Assembly: GCF_048771995.1 (NCBI RefSeq)
Contig: NC_133033.1
Span: 2,232,501 to 2,296,500 of the forward strand
Length of the DNA: 64,000 nucleotides
Direction of reading: 5' to 3'
DNA from: Taeniopygia guttata
Taxonomy: Eukaryota; Chordata; Aves; Passeriformes; Estrildidae
The translations under genes and the position numbers were made by a program. Below, piece after piece: positions 35,754 through 46,430 of this stretch (positions within the stretch are counted from its first letter, which is position 1; the number at the start of each line of letters is the position of its first letter). The notes below the pieces were generated by a model that saw only the letters and a program-made list of their open reading frames with translations, searched no databases and was not told where the DNA came from.

Positions 35754-38293
35754 CTGCAAAAACCAAAATACAAACACTCAGCATCCCCCACTCAGGCACT
35801 TAAGCCCAACATGGCCAGAAACAGCAATAAACTCACAGAACCCTCCACCACCAGGCACTGAGAAGCAATCCCGTGTCCCATGAATAAGTAATAAAATAAT
35901 TTAATTCCAAATATACACCAATAAAAGCGCTACACAAAGCTAAATAAAAGATAATGTTCTCCAGCAGCTCTGCCTTGTACCACAAACTGCTCCAGAGCAC
36001 AAAACCTGTGCTGGCACACGAGCACACTCATTTTATCAGCAGTGAGGTGGAGAGCTCTGATGCAGCCCACTGAATAGTAAAGATGCTGTTCTTTTTGGCT
36101 GAAGAGAAAACAAAAAGCACTTTTTGTGTTAAAATTCAGCACGGTGCATGCTAATTTAGTAAAAATTCCTGGTAAATTCTCCATGGAAATGAATCTTTAC
36201 TGGCTCTTTCTGTGCTGCAAGATAAGACAGATTTCACCTTCAAAGCAACATGAACTGGTAGTAATTGGTAATAAATAAATAGGTCATTGGTAATGCCTTT
36301 ATCCCTGTTTCTAAGAAATCTGGGAAAACGGGACAGAGCCCCCTTCACACTCCAGCTGCCACATTTGTAACTGGAAGTTTGCTATTAATTAACAGAACTT
36401 CCTTCACCAGGTGTGTTCTGTCAGCGGGTCACCCTGAAATACCTGACACAGAAAGTTTCTTGATGGCATTTGGTGGCCCAAACCCTTGCACAGAGAGATG
36501 AAATATTAAGATCTCCTGCTTCACCAGCAGCTCCTGTTTTGATGGGACATCAAAAGTTGATCAACAGTGGGACATCACTGCAACCTTCACAGAATTTTTA
36601 TCTAAGTTCTGACAGCACCAGCTGACATGAGCAACAGTGAACTTCCTCGTTTAATTAATAAACTTGAGCCAGCAAAAAAACTCCTTGCTTTAAAAGGAGT
36701 CTCTAGAACTGTATTTACCTTTCCATGTGCTATTCTCCATGGAACAGGGATCAAAAGGAGAACAAAGACTTAACTGGGTCACTTCTCTCCACTGGGAAGG
36801 AATTTTAAGTAAACTCAATCACTGACAGTGTAATTAAGGAGAGGGTGAAGATGTCAGGGTGGCAGCATCACCCGAACCTGAGGATCACACAGATCCACTT
36901 TTTGGGATCTGCAATCTGCTGCCCAAACCACCCCTAGCACATCTTCCCACTATTCCCTCATATTATTGCATAAAAATCTGCTTTTTGACAGAAAAAGAAG
37001 CAATGCCAACTCAGGAACATGAGGGAAGGCTGATGTTTTCCTAGTGAAAATAAAAAGTGTCTACATCCCTGCTGTGATTAGCCTTGTGTTAAGCTGGGGA
37101 AGGAAAAAAAGGAGAATTTCAAGCTGGGTTTTAACTTCCTGCCTTTTTTCCTCTCTTTTTTCTTTAGGAAAACAAAGGAAAGTCTGACTGTATCACTAGC
37201 TCTGTACCATCAGACATCAAAGCGGTAAGATAAACTTTTCCAGGAGGAGTGTTTGGTCCTGTCTTCCCTCACATGATCCATCAGCAGCAACCACTTATCC
37301 AGACACTGCTGATTGCCTTAAAAACCACCTCCTATGAAAGTTTCCTCTGGCTAAAATTAGAAATGAAACAAACTCTACAGTTCGGAAAGGGCATGAAGAT
37401 GAAAATTAGCTTCTTTCTCATTTACATAATTTCTTTTCAAAGACAATGGTCACCACAGCACGTTTATCTTTCCTCCTGGTACATTTCTTCTCTGACGTTA
37501 TGCTAAAGATGCAAAAAAGTGCTTCCAAGAATGCAAACACAAACCAGGTATAATTTTTTCATGGGGAAAACACAAGTCCTTCCTATTAATGTAGGAAATA
37601 ATCAGTAAGAGCTCCATCGACATTGATGGAGCAGCACCAGGAGAAGGTCCCAGGGAATATTAGAGCAAATTTAATATCAAATTACCAAACAGAATGGTTT
37701 TAACCCGGTGTATGAGGATGTTTAGACACACATCAGGAGGATGCTGTTCCCTCAGGGAGCGGCAGGACACTGAACCCCAACCCTGAGCCGGACAAAACAC
37801 CCCAAAACCCCGACATTTGTTTGCAAAAACACCAGAAAGCAACGCCAGCTGCCGGTCAGACCGCAGCGGGAAGGATGAACGAAGCCTCAGTGGGACAATT
37901 ATAAGATAAATGATCTATTAACTGCGAGTTCTTTGGGTTTCACGAGTACCTTGCAGGAGCCCGGAGCGGCGGCACTCAGCGAAAGCCACACGGAAGGAGG
38001 AGGGCGAGCAGCGGCCGGAGGTCATTGCTGAGGCGCTGCGAACACATCCGAGGGCAGTTAGAAACGATACTCGGAAAACGGTTCCAAAAAACCCCCAAAA
38101 AACAGATTATTCCTTAGTCCTGCAGCAAGGACGGAACGCTTCGCCAGGCAGGGCTCTCAGCCGAGCGGGAGCCCACACACACCGCGGGAAGCAAAGGGCT
38201 CGGCGGCTCCCGGCCCCACAGGACACGGCCGCGCCCGAGCCACCACCGCGGAGAGCCGAGCCCGTCCCACCGCCACCGCCACCCGCCGCTCAC
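35754..38293 (-). other. ATG4C first intron (in the 5' untranslated region)
   Basis: About 2.5 kb between the start-codon exon and the candidate first exon. Mostly AT-rich and unique, becoming GC-rich above 37,940. The exact upstream limit depends on which donor is used. Confidence 0.5.
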
Positions 38294-38385
38294 CCCTCAC
38301 GGAGCCGCCTCCGCCATGCCCGGGGCCGCCCGGGCAGCGCGCGGCCTCCCGGCGCTGCTCCGGCCGCGGCGCAGCGGCCCGCGAA
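38294..38385 (-). other. ATG4C: candidate ATG4C non-coding first exon
   Basis: The start-codon exon begins with an acceptor, so a non-coding exon must lie upstream. In the CpG-rich region the best minus-strand donor is AGGG|GTGAGC, with the exon ending at 38294. The leader would contain a short upstream ORF (MAEAAP, 38317-38297). An alternative donor, CTGCAAG|GTACTC, ends at 37950. The 5' end is set arbitrarily at the ZNF143-like motif. Confidence 0.35.
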
Positions 38386-38403
38386 CTACAACTCCCGGCG
38401 GGC
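38385..38403 (+). promoter_or_regulatory. ZNF143/SBS-like motif
   Basis: ACTACAACTCCCGGCGGGC closely matches the ACTACAAYTCCCAGMAKGC promoter motif bound by ZNF143/THAP11 in vertebrates. Such motifs usually lie within about 100 bp of transcription starts of housekeeping genes. Confidence 0.6.
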
Positions 38404-38447
38404 ACCGCGGCAGGGGCGCGGCGCGGCGAGCTGCAGCTGCGCGCGAG

Positions 38448-38466
38448 GCACGCTGGGAAATGTAGT
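38448..38466 (-). promoter_or_regulatory. ZNF143/SBS-like motif, opposite orientation
   Basis: On the minus strand the site reads ACTACATTTCCCAGCGTGC, a near-perfect ZNF143/THAP11 motif, 44 bp from its inverted partner at 38385-38403. Confidence 0.65.
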
Positions 38467-38516
38467 CCGGCGGGAGCGCGGCTGGGAGGAGGGAGGGAGG
38501 AAGAGGAGGGAAGGAG

Positions 38517-38573
38517 GGAGGAAGAGGATGGAGGAAGAGGATGGAGGAAGAGGATGGAGGAAGAGGATGGAGG
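38517..38573 (+). repeat. 13-bp tandem repeat, four copies and a partial
   Basis: The unit GGAGGAAGAGGAT is repeated four times without change, followed by a partial copy, inside a purine-rich run at the edge of the ATG4C CpG island. Confidence 0.85.
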
Positions 38574-38667
38574 GAGACGGCGGGGCCGGGTCGGGTCGCG
38601 GCTGGAAGCGAAATCCCAGCCCCTTCACGGGGTCTGCGGCTGTCCTTTAGCAGCCCTTCTGTCTTTG

Positions 38668-38880
38668 CTTGGGTTTTTTTGTGAGGGGCGTGGTTTCGTT
38701 AGGTTTGGGGTTTGTGGGTTTTTTTGGTTTTTTGGGGTTTTTTTGGTTTTTTTTTTTTTTTGTGCGTGTGGGCTTTTTTGGTGCGGTTTCCTTCTTTGAT
38801 TTAGGTGGGTTTTTTTGTTTTGGTTTTTTGTTTTGGTTTTTTTTTTTTTTTTTTTGTTGTTGTTGGTTTGTTTCTTCTCT
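38668..38880 (+). repeat. T/G-rich low-complexity tract
   Basis: Long T runs are separated by GG or GGGG, and there is almost no A or C across about 200 bp. The translated Phe/Trp/Gly or Lys/Thr/Asn strings are artefacts. Confidence 0.85.
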
Positions 38881-39348
38881 TGTATTTTAATCCCGTGCTT
38901 TTGATTCCTCCACAGCAAAATGCCCCTCACATCTCCAAACTCCCTGAAATGTTTCAATTGCAAGCCGAAATACCCAGCTGAGTGTGCTCCGACTCAATTC
39001 TCTCTTTTTTTTCCTCTCTAAAAGTCATCAAAACCACTGCATCTCCTCTCACTCTTCTGAGGGTTTTTTTAAAAGTGTTTTGTAAAGTAGGTTCTTCATT
39101 AATCTGTTTGTTTTAAGCTGCTTAAAAATACTCATTGGCTGTATCGGGAGCCAAGCTTAAAAAAAAAACCGTTCAGGATTTGTGGAGGATTGAGTTGAAT
39201 TTCTCAGCTGTCTGGGACTGGCATTAGTGCTCAGCATCCTAAGAAGGGTGATATTCCTGCTTTCCCTGGTACTCACCAGCCCAATTTTGGGTTCATGGAG
39301 CAAAGTCACATGCTTTTGGGGTTTTTTTTTTTCCATTTTGTGATTTTA

Positions 39349-39362
39349 CTGCCTTCTGCTGG
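39349..39362 (-). promoter_or_regulatory. CTCF-like motif between ATG4C and DOCK7
   Basis: CTGCCTTCTGCTGG fits the reverse-complement CTCF core SYGCCMYCTRSTGG at 13 of 14 positions. It is about 1 kb from the ATG4C CpG island. Occupancy is unknown. Confidence 0.3.
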
Positions 39363-42300
39363 TCAAAGATGATCAGGCTGGGCTTAATTTTTTTATAATC
39401 AGCACATGATCTAACATTTAGCTGCAGTGCAAATGCCAACAATAGATGCTTTGTGTATTTCTTGGTGTTTTTTGGTTTTTTTTTTCTGCAGGCTCATGGA
39501 TATATTTCACTTTACAATCAGTAAAGAGGATTGTAGGTTTTAATGTGCCGGCTACATCTTGTTCCAGAAGTCTGCTGTTGGCTTGAAGTGGGGATGTAGC
39601 AGATCACCTTTCTAATCCTTCCCTGCCTCTCAGTTCCCTGCTTGCCCTTTGCTCCCAGGATAAAGAAAAAAAGATTTAAAAATAAAAACCCTGTTTGCAT
39701 AAACTCATAAAACTGTGGCCCCACGACAGTGCACAAAGAAAGAGGCCTGCTGCCTCCAGAATTTCATGATCTGTTTTAGGAATTATAGTTGTTTAAAGTT
39801 TTATCTTTGCTTTTATTCCCCGAGACAGAGATGGATGTTCTTGTCTGTCTGTGTAGGGGCTGGAAGGTGGAGAGCTGAGGAGCTGACAGGGCTTGGATCT
39901 GCCTAAATGTACAAGGAATTATCCAGCTGATCAAAGGAAATGGCTCTTCCCCTTCCTGCACCTTCCTGCTCTCAAATTTAATAACCATGCCCTGAATTGA
40001 TAGGCCACAAAAGGTACCACCTGGATATACACTATAAATCCCCTGGGCAGGCAGGCTGTGAGAAGGAAGATATTTATTTTCTGGTTTTTCTTTCCCACAA
40101 AAAACCAAAGCTTTGATTGCCAAATAATCACTCAGGCAACCATAAATAATTGTCTGTAAAAGAGTTTTCTTCCCATCTACCAATTCCTATTTCTTGCAGA
40201 GGGAGTGGGAGGGAACTGAGTTCAACAAACTCAAAACAAATGTCACAGAGTTTACACTTTCAGCATTTTAATGGCATAAAACCATCTCTGAGCTCCATTT
40301 GAATGTCATAAGGAGATTTTGAAAATCTGTGTTTCTGCAAAATATCATTTGTCTCTTCTTTATCTTTTAATAGGTAAGCAAGGTGGGTAACACCAAGTGG
40401 CAATGGCAAGATTAAAAATTAGAGGAGATACTCTGATTTACGGAGATACACAACATTTATCCTCCAAACACAGCAGAATGGTAAGAGAACACTGGTCAGT
40501 GGGGAATGAAGCTTCTGCTCCTGTTCCTGCCACTGTTCCACCATCAGTAATCTGCAATATATTTAGAAAAGCTCATTAAACATTTGGGCAAATGTGCTTT
40601 CCCAAATATTGTTGCCTGAGGAGAGCAGGCCTTGGGTCAAGTAGCTGGAGAGAAGGGAATTCTCCTCGTTTATTTTTAGTTTCTCCTAGGGAAGTAAGCC
40701 ATCTGTGGGCTGTTTCCCTCTGGAAAGTTTTGAAACTTCTCTGCCATTCAAGTTTGCAGAGCCTGAGAGTTGTTAAAAAATTCCAGTTTTTGTGGGAGTA
40801 GCTGCTCAGGTAAAAAGAGACTCTGGAACAGGAAAAGGGGAAAGCATGGGAATTCAGACTAATTTGTGCATCCTTTCAAGCAGCAGTGAGGGTGAAAGGG
40901 GCAACAGGAGCTGGATTGCTCTGATGTGGTTCTCCCCCAAATTAGCCAGCAAACTTCTGCTGGTACCACTCAGTCCCTCCAAATCCAGATTTCCTTTCTC
41001 AGTCCCAGGATTAGGGTAAGGAAGAGGAGATTCAGCAAGGTACTTGGAAGAGTCTGTGCCCAGGCTACCCTTAATGTAAGATCCTAGTTAGGCAAGAGGA
41101 AATAAAAGACATTAATGCCATTTATAAGGTGCTGAACTGGGAAAGGTTGAGAGCTGGGCTTGGGGTAGAAACATAAACTACAAAATGGTAAACATGAGCA
41201 GGAATTAATGGAAGCTCTGTTGGGAAGGCTTTGAGTCCTTATCAGGGAGATTTAATTTCTTAAACCCACCTTTTGAAGTGAAGAAATCTTAAAATAAATG
41301 TGCCAGGAGACAGTGAAGCAGAAATGAAGTTGCCATCAAACACCAGCATGTGAAGAAGGCTCTGGAAAGGCTGGTACAGTTCTGTGGGTCCATAAATGAC
41401 ATAACAGGGATGTCAGGGATGTAGTGAAGGCTGCAGGAATTTGGAGAGTCCTCCCTCCTTAAATCTCCTGGTTTCTCATTGATCCAGCAGAATTTGGGTA
41501 CTGGGCAGCCTGAGGACAGCAGCACGTTCTCTCTTGCCAGAGCTGTCCAGAGGAGATGGTGTTTGTGCAGTTTGTGCCACACTGATGCGCAGCTCTTTAT
41601 ATTTAAAGATTTGCCAAGAGAGGCAGAGATTTATTTGGCCCTTCCCGGGTGCTGCCAGGAGGTGGCTCCCTGAATTTGCAATCCCTATTTACGGCTTTGT
41701 TTATGGAATTACTCTGGACTCGTTTTCCGTGGAAAATGTTTTCCCTGCCTCTGCCCTGAGGAAGTTTACGTCAGAAGAACAAGGAAGCCCTGGGCTCAGG
41801 AAATAATCTGCTAACAGGCAAGCCAAGGATCAGTTCACTTGTCCAAATGTTTTCTGGCTGGGATCCAAAGGGATTTTTCCTGTGCATGACCTAATCTTGT
41901 AGGATTATTTCTATCAGGCTGAAGGAGTTACATCTGTGTTGGTAGGGTGCACTTACTAATTTTGATTATAGCCCAGTAAAAGTCATTCTCAATTATAAAA
42001 AAAATCATTTTAGTCGCATGCTTTGAAGGATGCTGGTGGTTCATGGACAGGTATCCCGGTGAATTGATTAAAATGCTGCTTCATTCTCCCCCTTTCAGTG
42101 TGAGAGTGGATCAGGGTTCTGTGTCCAGGCCATGGACTCCTTTTTGGAGGCAGGGATGTTCCCAAAGGCTGATGTGTTCTTCTGTTGGAATCCAGTGTGG
42201 AATGAGCCAGGTTCCTTCTGTGCTTCCTAAAACACGGTGAAGAATTACAGTGTGTTAAAGAAGAGTAACTATTCAATATCCTCACAATGCTGGTAAAGTT

Positions 42301-43197
42301 CCAGGTTTTACATTGGTTACTAGGTAGCCTCTATTCAAACACTAATTTAAATTAACTTGGGCTGTCTGGAGGTATTCATGGCATGTACACAGCCCCTCCA
42401 CTCTTGATTAGTCTTCACCCTCACTTTGAGATACCAGACACCCTTGAGGACAATACATGGGCACAAGAAACTCTGTGCAAAATAGACAATTCCCTCCTGT
42501 TTTAAAAGAAAATGGTTCCATCTTCTGCTGCAGGAAAATTTTGCCACACCACTGTTGTTTCTGAATCAGAGGGATCTGCTGGTTCCTGAAGAAGAATTTT
42601 TTTGTGCAGCTGTAATTCCATGTAAGAGGTTTCTCTGGTGGTCACATTCTCTTCTTTGCAAAGCTTGTTTGTTTCTTCAGACCAAGAATTTCCTTCAGTT
42701 AATTCACTTCTAAGATGACAAAACAGGAGGCAGAAGGATTGTGACTGTGCCTGTAAGAGGCAACACACACCTTAGTACCCAAAATAATGCCCTGACATCA
42801 CCACATCAATCCCCCAAATGTTGCTACCATTAATTTTTTATTTGGCATTATTGGATTTATAATGGTCAAAGACTGCAATGTTTTTTCCTCTCTTATTTCT
42901 TCACTTTTTCCTTGACTTTTCTTAGTTAATCCTGCATGCACTGCAAAATTTAGGGGCAACCTACAGAAGCTCTTGGGATTTTTTTGCAAGGTCACATGTA
43001 CATTTCTGCCAGTGTTAGTGATCTCTAACTATTTGAACTTGCAGACACTGTAGACTTTTGCTGGTCACTATCTGGAAAGTAATGAGGAATCTATTTTTCT
43101 GAAATTCACTATTAATGGAGGGATTTTGCTCGCATTTAACCCAACTATATGGAGAAAACCTATTTCTCTGCAGTGCAATGCCCTCCTGATGTGAGGG

Positions 43198-43315
43198 CAA
43201 TAATATAATAATCTATATATTATTGATACATAATATATATTATTGGTATATATAATACAATGTAATATAATATGCTGTAATATAAATTATTGATATTATT
43301 TATGTATATAATATG
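43198..43315. repeat. AT-rich imperfect tandem and palindromic tract
   Basis: More than 100 bp almost wholly of A and T, made of repeated TATATTATTG, TAATATA and ATAATATA words that pair with each other. Confidence 0.8.
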
Positions 43316-43762
43316 TCTGTATTTATAGAGGTCCATTTTATATCCAGATGGGATGGCTGGAGCTCCTCTGACCCAGCTCTCAGCTACAGAAAAAGTCAAG
43401 GAAAAGAAAAAGTGACATCAAAACTCAGCAAGTAGTGCCCAGAACCTGACCAAGGTAATGACTGACAGGAGTAGAAAATGAAACCTGAAGTCCCAAAGGT
43501 CTCCAGTGGACCTTGGATACTCCGTGCCCTGTGTGTCAGGGGCTGGGCTGCTCTTTGCACCCTCTGGCAGCAGGAAGAGTTTCCCTTCCAGAACTGCAGG
43601 ATTCCCAGTTTTGGTCTCAGAGTTTGGGTTAGGCAGGGATATTGCATTCCAGACCGGTGCCATTTTGGGAAGGAAAAAGGGGGGAAGAGAAACTTTGCTG
43701 GTGGTCCCTGATGTTTTGGTCTGTTCTAGTGGGCACACACTCAGATATGGGAATTTTTTTCT

Positions 43763-43920
43763 CAGAATTCCAGACTGGTTTAGGTTGGAAGGAACCTGAA
43801 GGCTCATCCAGTCCCATCCCCCTGCCATGGGCAGGGACACCTTCTGCTATCCCAGGGTGCTCCAAGCCCTGTCCAACCTGGCCTTGGACACTTCCAGAGA
43901 TGGGGCAGCCACAATTTCTA
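43763..43920 (-). mobile_element. CR1 LINE 3' fragment
   Basis: The plus strand carries the reverse complement of the CR1 3' end: CAGAATTCCAGACTGGTTTA, GGTTGGAAGGAACC, CATGGGCAGGGACACCTTC, CCAAGCCCTGTCCAACCTGG and CTTGGACACTTCCAGAGATG. Short and non-coding. Confidence 0.9.
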
Positions 43921-44071
43921 TGGATATAAAGCAGCAAATCTCTTATCCCATCCACACTGTGTGAGGCCCTTCCCTGGTGTGCAATTCCACACGCAGGCAG
44001 CAACCCCAGAGCAAAAGTCTTTTGTCTTGGCAGATGTCTGTGGGATATTTCCTCCCCTCCCCCTTGGAGAA

Positions 44072-44123
44072 GAACATCCCTTTCTCAGTGTCTACAAGAA
44101 CATCCCTTTCTCAGTGCCTACAA
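44072..44123 (+). repeat. 26-bp tandem duplication
   Basis: GAACATCCCTTTCTCAGTG followed by TCTACAA occurs twice in direct succession with one base change (T to C). Confidence 0.9.
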
Positions 44124-44844
44124 TAGGTCTTTGCTTCCCAGGGTCTCTGTCTGTGTGCACGTGTGTGACACATGACAGCACCTTTGTGTCCTGGGGCACA
44201 GCCTCACCCACACGGGATTCACTTGGTGGCTGCATGAAATCCCCTGGGATCACTCAGACACTGAGATATTTGCAGATGTTGGGGCACTGCCTGTGTAAAC
44301 ACACACAGACAGCAAAGCAGAGGGGTTACACACAGCTGGAAATCAGCAGCTCCTGCCAGGGGAAGGGTTGGTGTCCTCGACGTGAGGGAAATGTTCACAC
44401 AGCCCAAACAGATGGAGTGGGGGGAATTAACACTCCTGCTTTTGGACACTTCCTGGGTGACTATTAATAGTTCCCTGGTTTGGATTAGTGCACAGCATAT
44501 GTCGGGTAGCAGGGACTTGGTGTTATCTGCTAGATCGTGTCCTGGGCTCGGTCTTTTTTTGAAGTCACAAAACAGTGCTTTTTTTAATGACTCCCCACCT
44601 TCTACCTTCTCTTCCCATTACAATAACCTCAAGCCATCATGAGTTTGGAGACACTGGTAGTAATGGCATGTTTGGATGGGAAGATGGGTGATACAGTCTT
44701 CCAGCCATCTCCTGAATCATTGTTAGGGACAATTTTTAGCCATTTTGAAGGAAAAGATGGGATGATATGGTGCAGGATTGACTGGGAGCCCAGTTTTGTC
44801 TGGCCAAGGGACCTGGCCATGCCCCGCAGAGCCATGACACCCAG

Positions 44845-45088
44845 GCAAGGTCTTAAACTGCACCAGGGGGGTTTAGATTGGACATCAGGAGGAATTTCTT
44901 CACAGAAAGGGTGATTAGACATTGGCAGGGGCTGCCCAGGGAGGTTTGGAGTCCCCAGCCCTGGAGGTGTCCAAGGCAGGACTGGAGGTGGCACTCAGTG
45001 CTCTGGGCTGGTGACAAGGTGGGGATCGCTCACAGCTTGGACTCGATGCTCTGGGAGGGCTTTTCCAACCTCACCGATCCTGGGATTG
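44845..45088 (+). mobile_element. CR1 LINE 3' fragment of another subfamily
   Basis: Shows GGTCTTAAACTGCACCAGG, TTTAGATTGGACATCAGGA, GAATTTCTTCACAGAAAGGG, GCTGCCCAGGGAGG, GGAGGTGTCCAAGGC and TTTTCCAACCTCACCGATCC in CR1 order. Sense strand. It ends about 115 bp before the G-rich minisatellite. Confidence 0.88.
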
Positions 45089-45204
45089 CTGCCAAGGGTC
45101 GGCGTGGCAGCAGTTTTGGACCGAGGGCCGGGGAGCAGCCCTCAGTTCTCACACGGGAACAAAGTGGCACCGCAAAGGGAGCCCGAGGCTGGTGGGGGTC
45201 AGGA

Positions 45205-45725
45205 CCCTGGGGATGGGGATGGTGACAGAGGATGGGATGAGGACAGGGGAAAGGATGGGGTAGGGATGGGGATACGGACAGGGATAGGGACAGGGCCAGG
45301 GATGGGGACAGGGGACGGGGACACGGATTGGAATAGGGATAGGGGCAGGGATGGGGAGAGAGTACGAGGACACGGACATGGATAGGAGCAGGGGCAGGGA
45401 TGGGGACAGAGTACAGGGATACGGACACGGATAGGAATAGGGGCAGGGATGGGGACAGGGGACGGGGACATGGATAGGGACAGGGGCAGGGATGGGGACA
45501 GGGGACCGGGACACGGATAGGGATAGAGGTGGGGATGGGGACAGGGGCAGGGATGGGGACAGGGGACCCGGACCCGGACAGGGATAGAGGTGGGGATGGG
45601 GACAGGGGACTAGGACACAGATAGGGATAGGGGTGGGGATGGGGACACGGATAGGAACAGGGACAGGGATGGGGACAGAGTAGGAGGACACGGACAGGAA
45701 TAGGGGCAGGGATAGGGATGGGGAC
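45205..45725 (+). repeat. G-rich minisatellite upstream of DOCK7
   Basis: About 500 bp of imperfect tandem repeats built from GGGGACAGGG, GGATAGGGATAG and GGGGCAGGGATGGGGACA blocks, with a higher-order period of roughly 40-60 bp. Nearly all G is on the plus strand and runs of three to four G occur every few bases. The complementary strand gives a false proline-rich ORF. Confidence 0.85.
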
Positions 45726-45729
45726 AGGA

Positions 45730-46430
45730 CCGGGCCGGCCGCGGTCACTCCCCGCCGTATATCTGCGAGGAGCGGCCCCCTGGCAGGCAGGGGAGGAGGC
45801 GGCGGGCGCGGCGAGCGCCGGGGGTGGGAGCTGCGCCGCTCAAGTGCGCGGCTCGGCGGAGCATTACGGCGGCCGAGCGCTGGCCGGGCCGGCAGCGCGG
45901 AGCCCGCAGCGCGGCCATGGCCGAGCGCCGCGCCTTCGCCCAGAAGATCAGCAGGTACCGGGGGCGGCCGGGCCGGGGGCTGCCGCGGTAACGCGCGTGG
46001 GGGCGGGCGGGCCCGGCCGCGGGGGCTCCGCCGCTGCCGAGCCCCGGGGGCGAGCGGGCCCGGCGCGGCCCGCGGGCCCCCGCGCCCCGCCGGCCTCCGG
46101 GGGCGCCGGGCAGGGTCCGCCCGGTGCGGCCGCAGGGCTGCGGCCGCCGCCAAGGGCCGGGAGCGGGCGCGGCGGGCGCCGAGCGCGGGGCCGCTCCCCC
46201 GGGGGAGCTCCCGCGGGGAGCGGGGGAGGGAGAGAGAGCAGGAAAGGAAAGGAAAGGAGCGGAGCCGTGGAATTCCGCTCCCGCGAACAAAGGCCGGCCG
46301 GGCGCTTTGTGCAGCCCCTCCGGCCGCACAATGGGCGGCACGGCGCTTTCCCGGCCGAGCCGGCCCTGCCCCCGCCGCCTCCCGGTGCTGCCCCGGCCCC
46401 GCACCTGGGAGCGGAGCGCCGACCTCCTTC
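45730..46430 (+). promoter_or_regulatory. CpG-island promoter of DOCK7
   Basis: Very GC-rich and CpG-dense DNA surrounds the first coding exon and extends about 450 bp into intron 1. There is no obvious TATA box. It begins directly after the G-rich minisatellite. The transcription start probably lies between about 45,760 and 45,900. Confidence 0.75.
45917..45954 (+). CDS. DOCK7: DOCK7 coding exon 1
   Basis: Encodes [12 protein letters not shown] and two bases of Arg13. The ATG lies in GCGGCCATGG, a near-ideal initiation context, within a CpG island. The donor is AG|GTACCG. A much longer ORF through this position in another frame is an artefact of the GC-rich DNA. Confidence 0.95.

Larger units (their letters stand above)
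37940..38660. promoter_or_regulatory. CpG-island promoter of ATG4C
   Basis: A CpG-dense, GC-rich block sits upstream of the first ATG4C intron and between AT-rich flanks. It contains two ZNF143-like motifs in opposite orientation, GC-box-like runs and no TATA box. It is the only plausible promoter for the minus-strand gene. It might also drive transcription to the right, but I see no gene there before DOCK7. Confidence 0.75.
38661..45204. other. intergenic region between ATG4C and DOCK7
   Basis: No gene is recognised. It starts with a T/G-rich low-complexity tract (38,668-38,880). A CTCF-like site lies at 39,349-39,362, an AT-rich foldback tract at 43,198-43,315, a 26-bp tandem duplication at 44,072-44,123 and two CR1 fragments at the right end. 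Confidence 0.65.

Noticed and set aside
38625..38963. Minus-strand Lys/Thr/Asn-rich frame near the ATG4C promoter
   Set aside because: Translation of the T/G-rich low-complexity tract.
43961..44467. Plus-strand open frame of 168 codons
   Set aside because: It covers a CR1 flank and a 26-bp tandem duplication, and has no known domain.
45149..46153. Minus-strand open frame of 334 codons, rich in Pro-Ile-Pro-Val and Arg/Ala/Pro
   Set aside because: It is the complement of the G-rich minisatellite and the DOCK7 CpG island. The repeat has no stop codons because of its composition, and the frame crosses the real DOCK7 exon 1 on the other strand.
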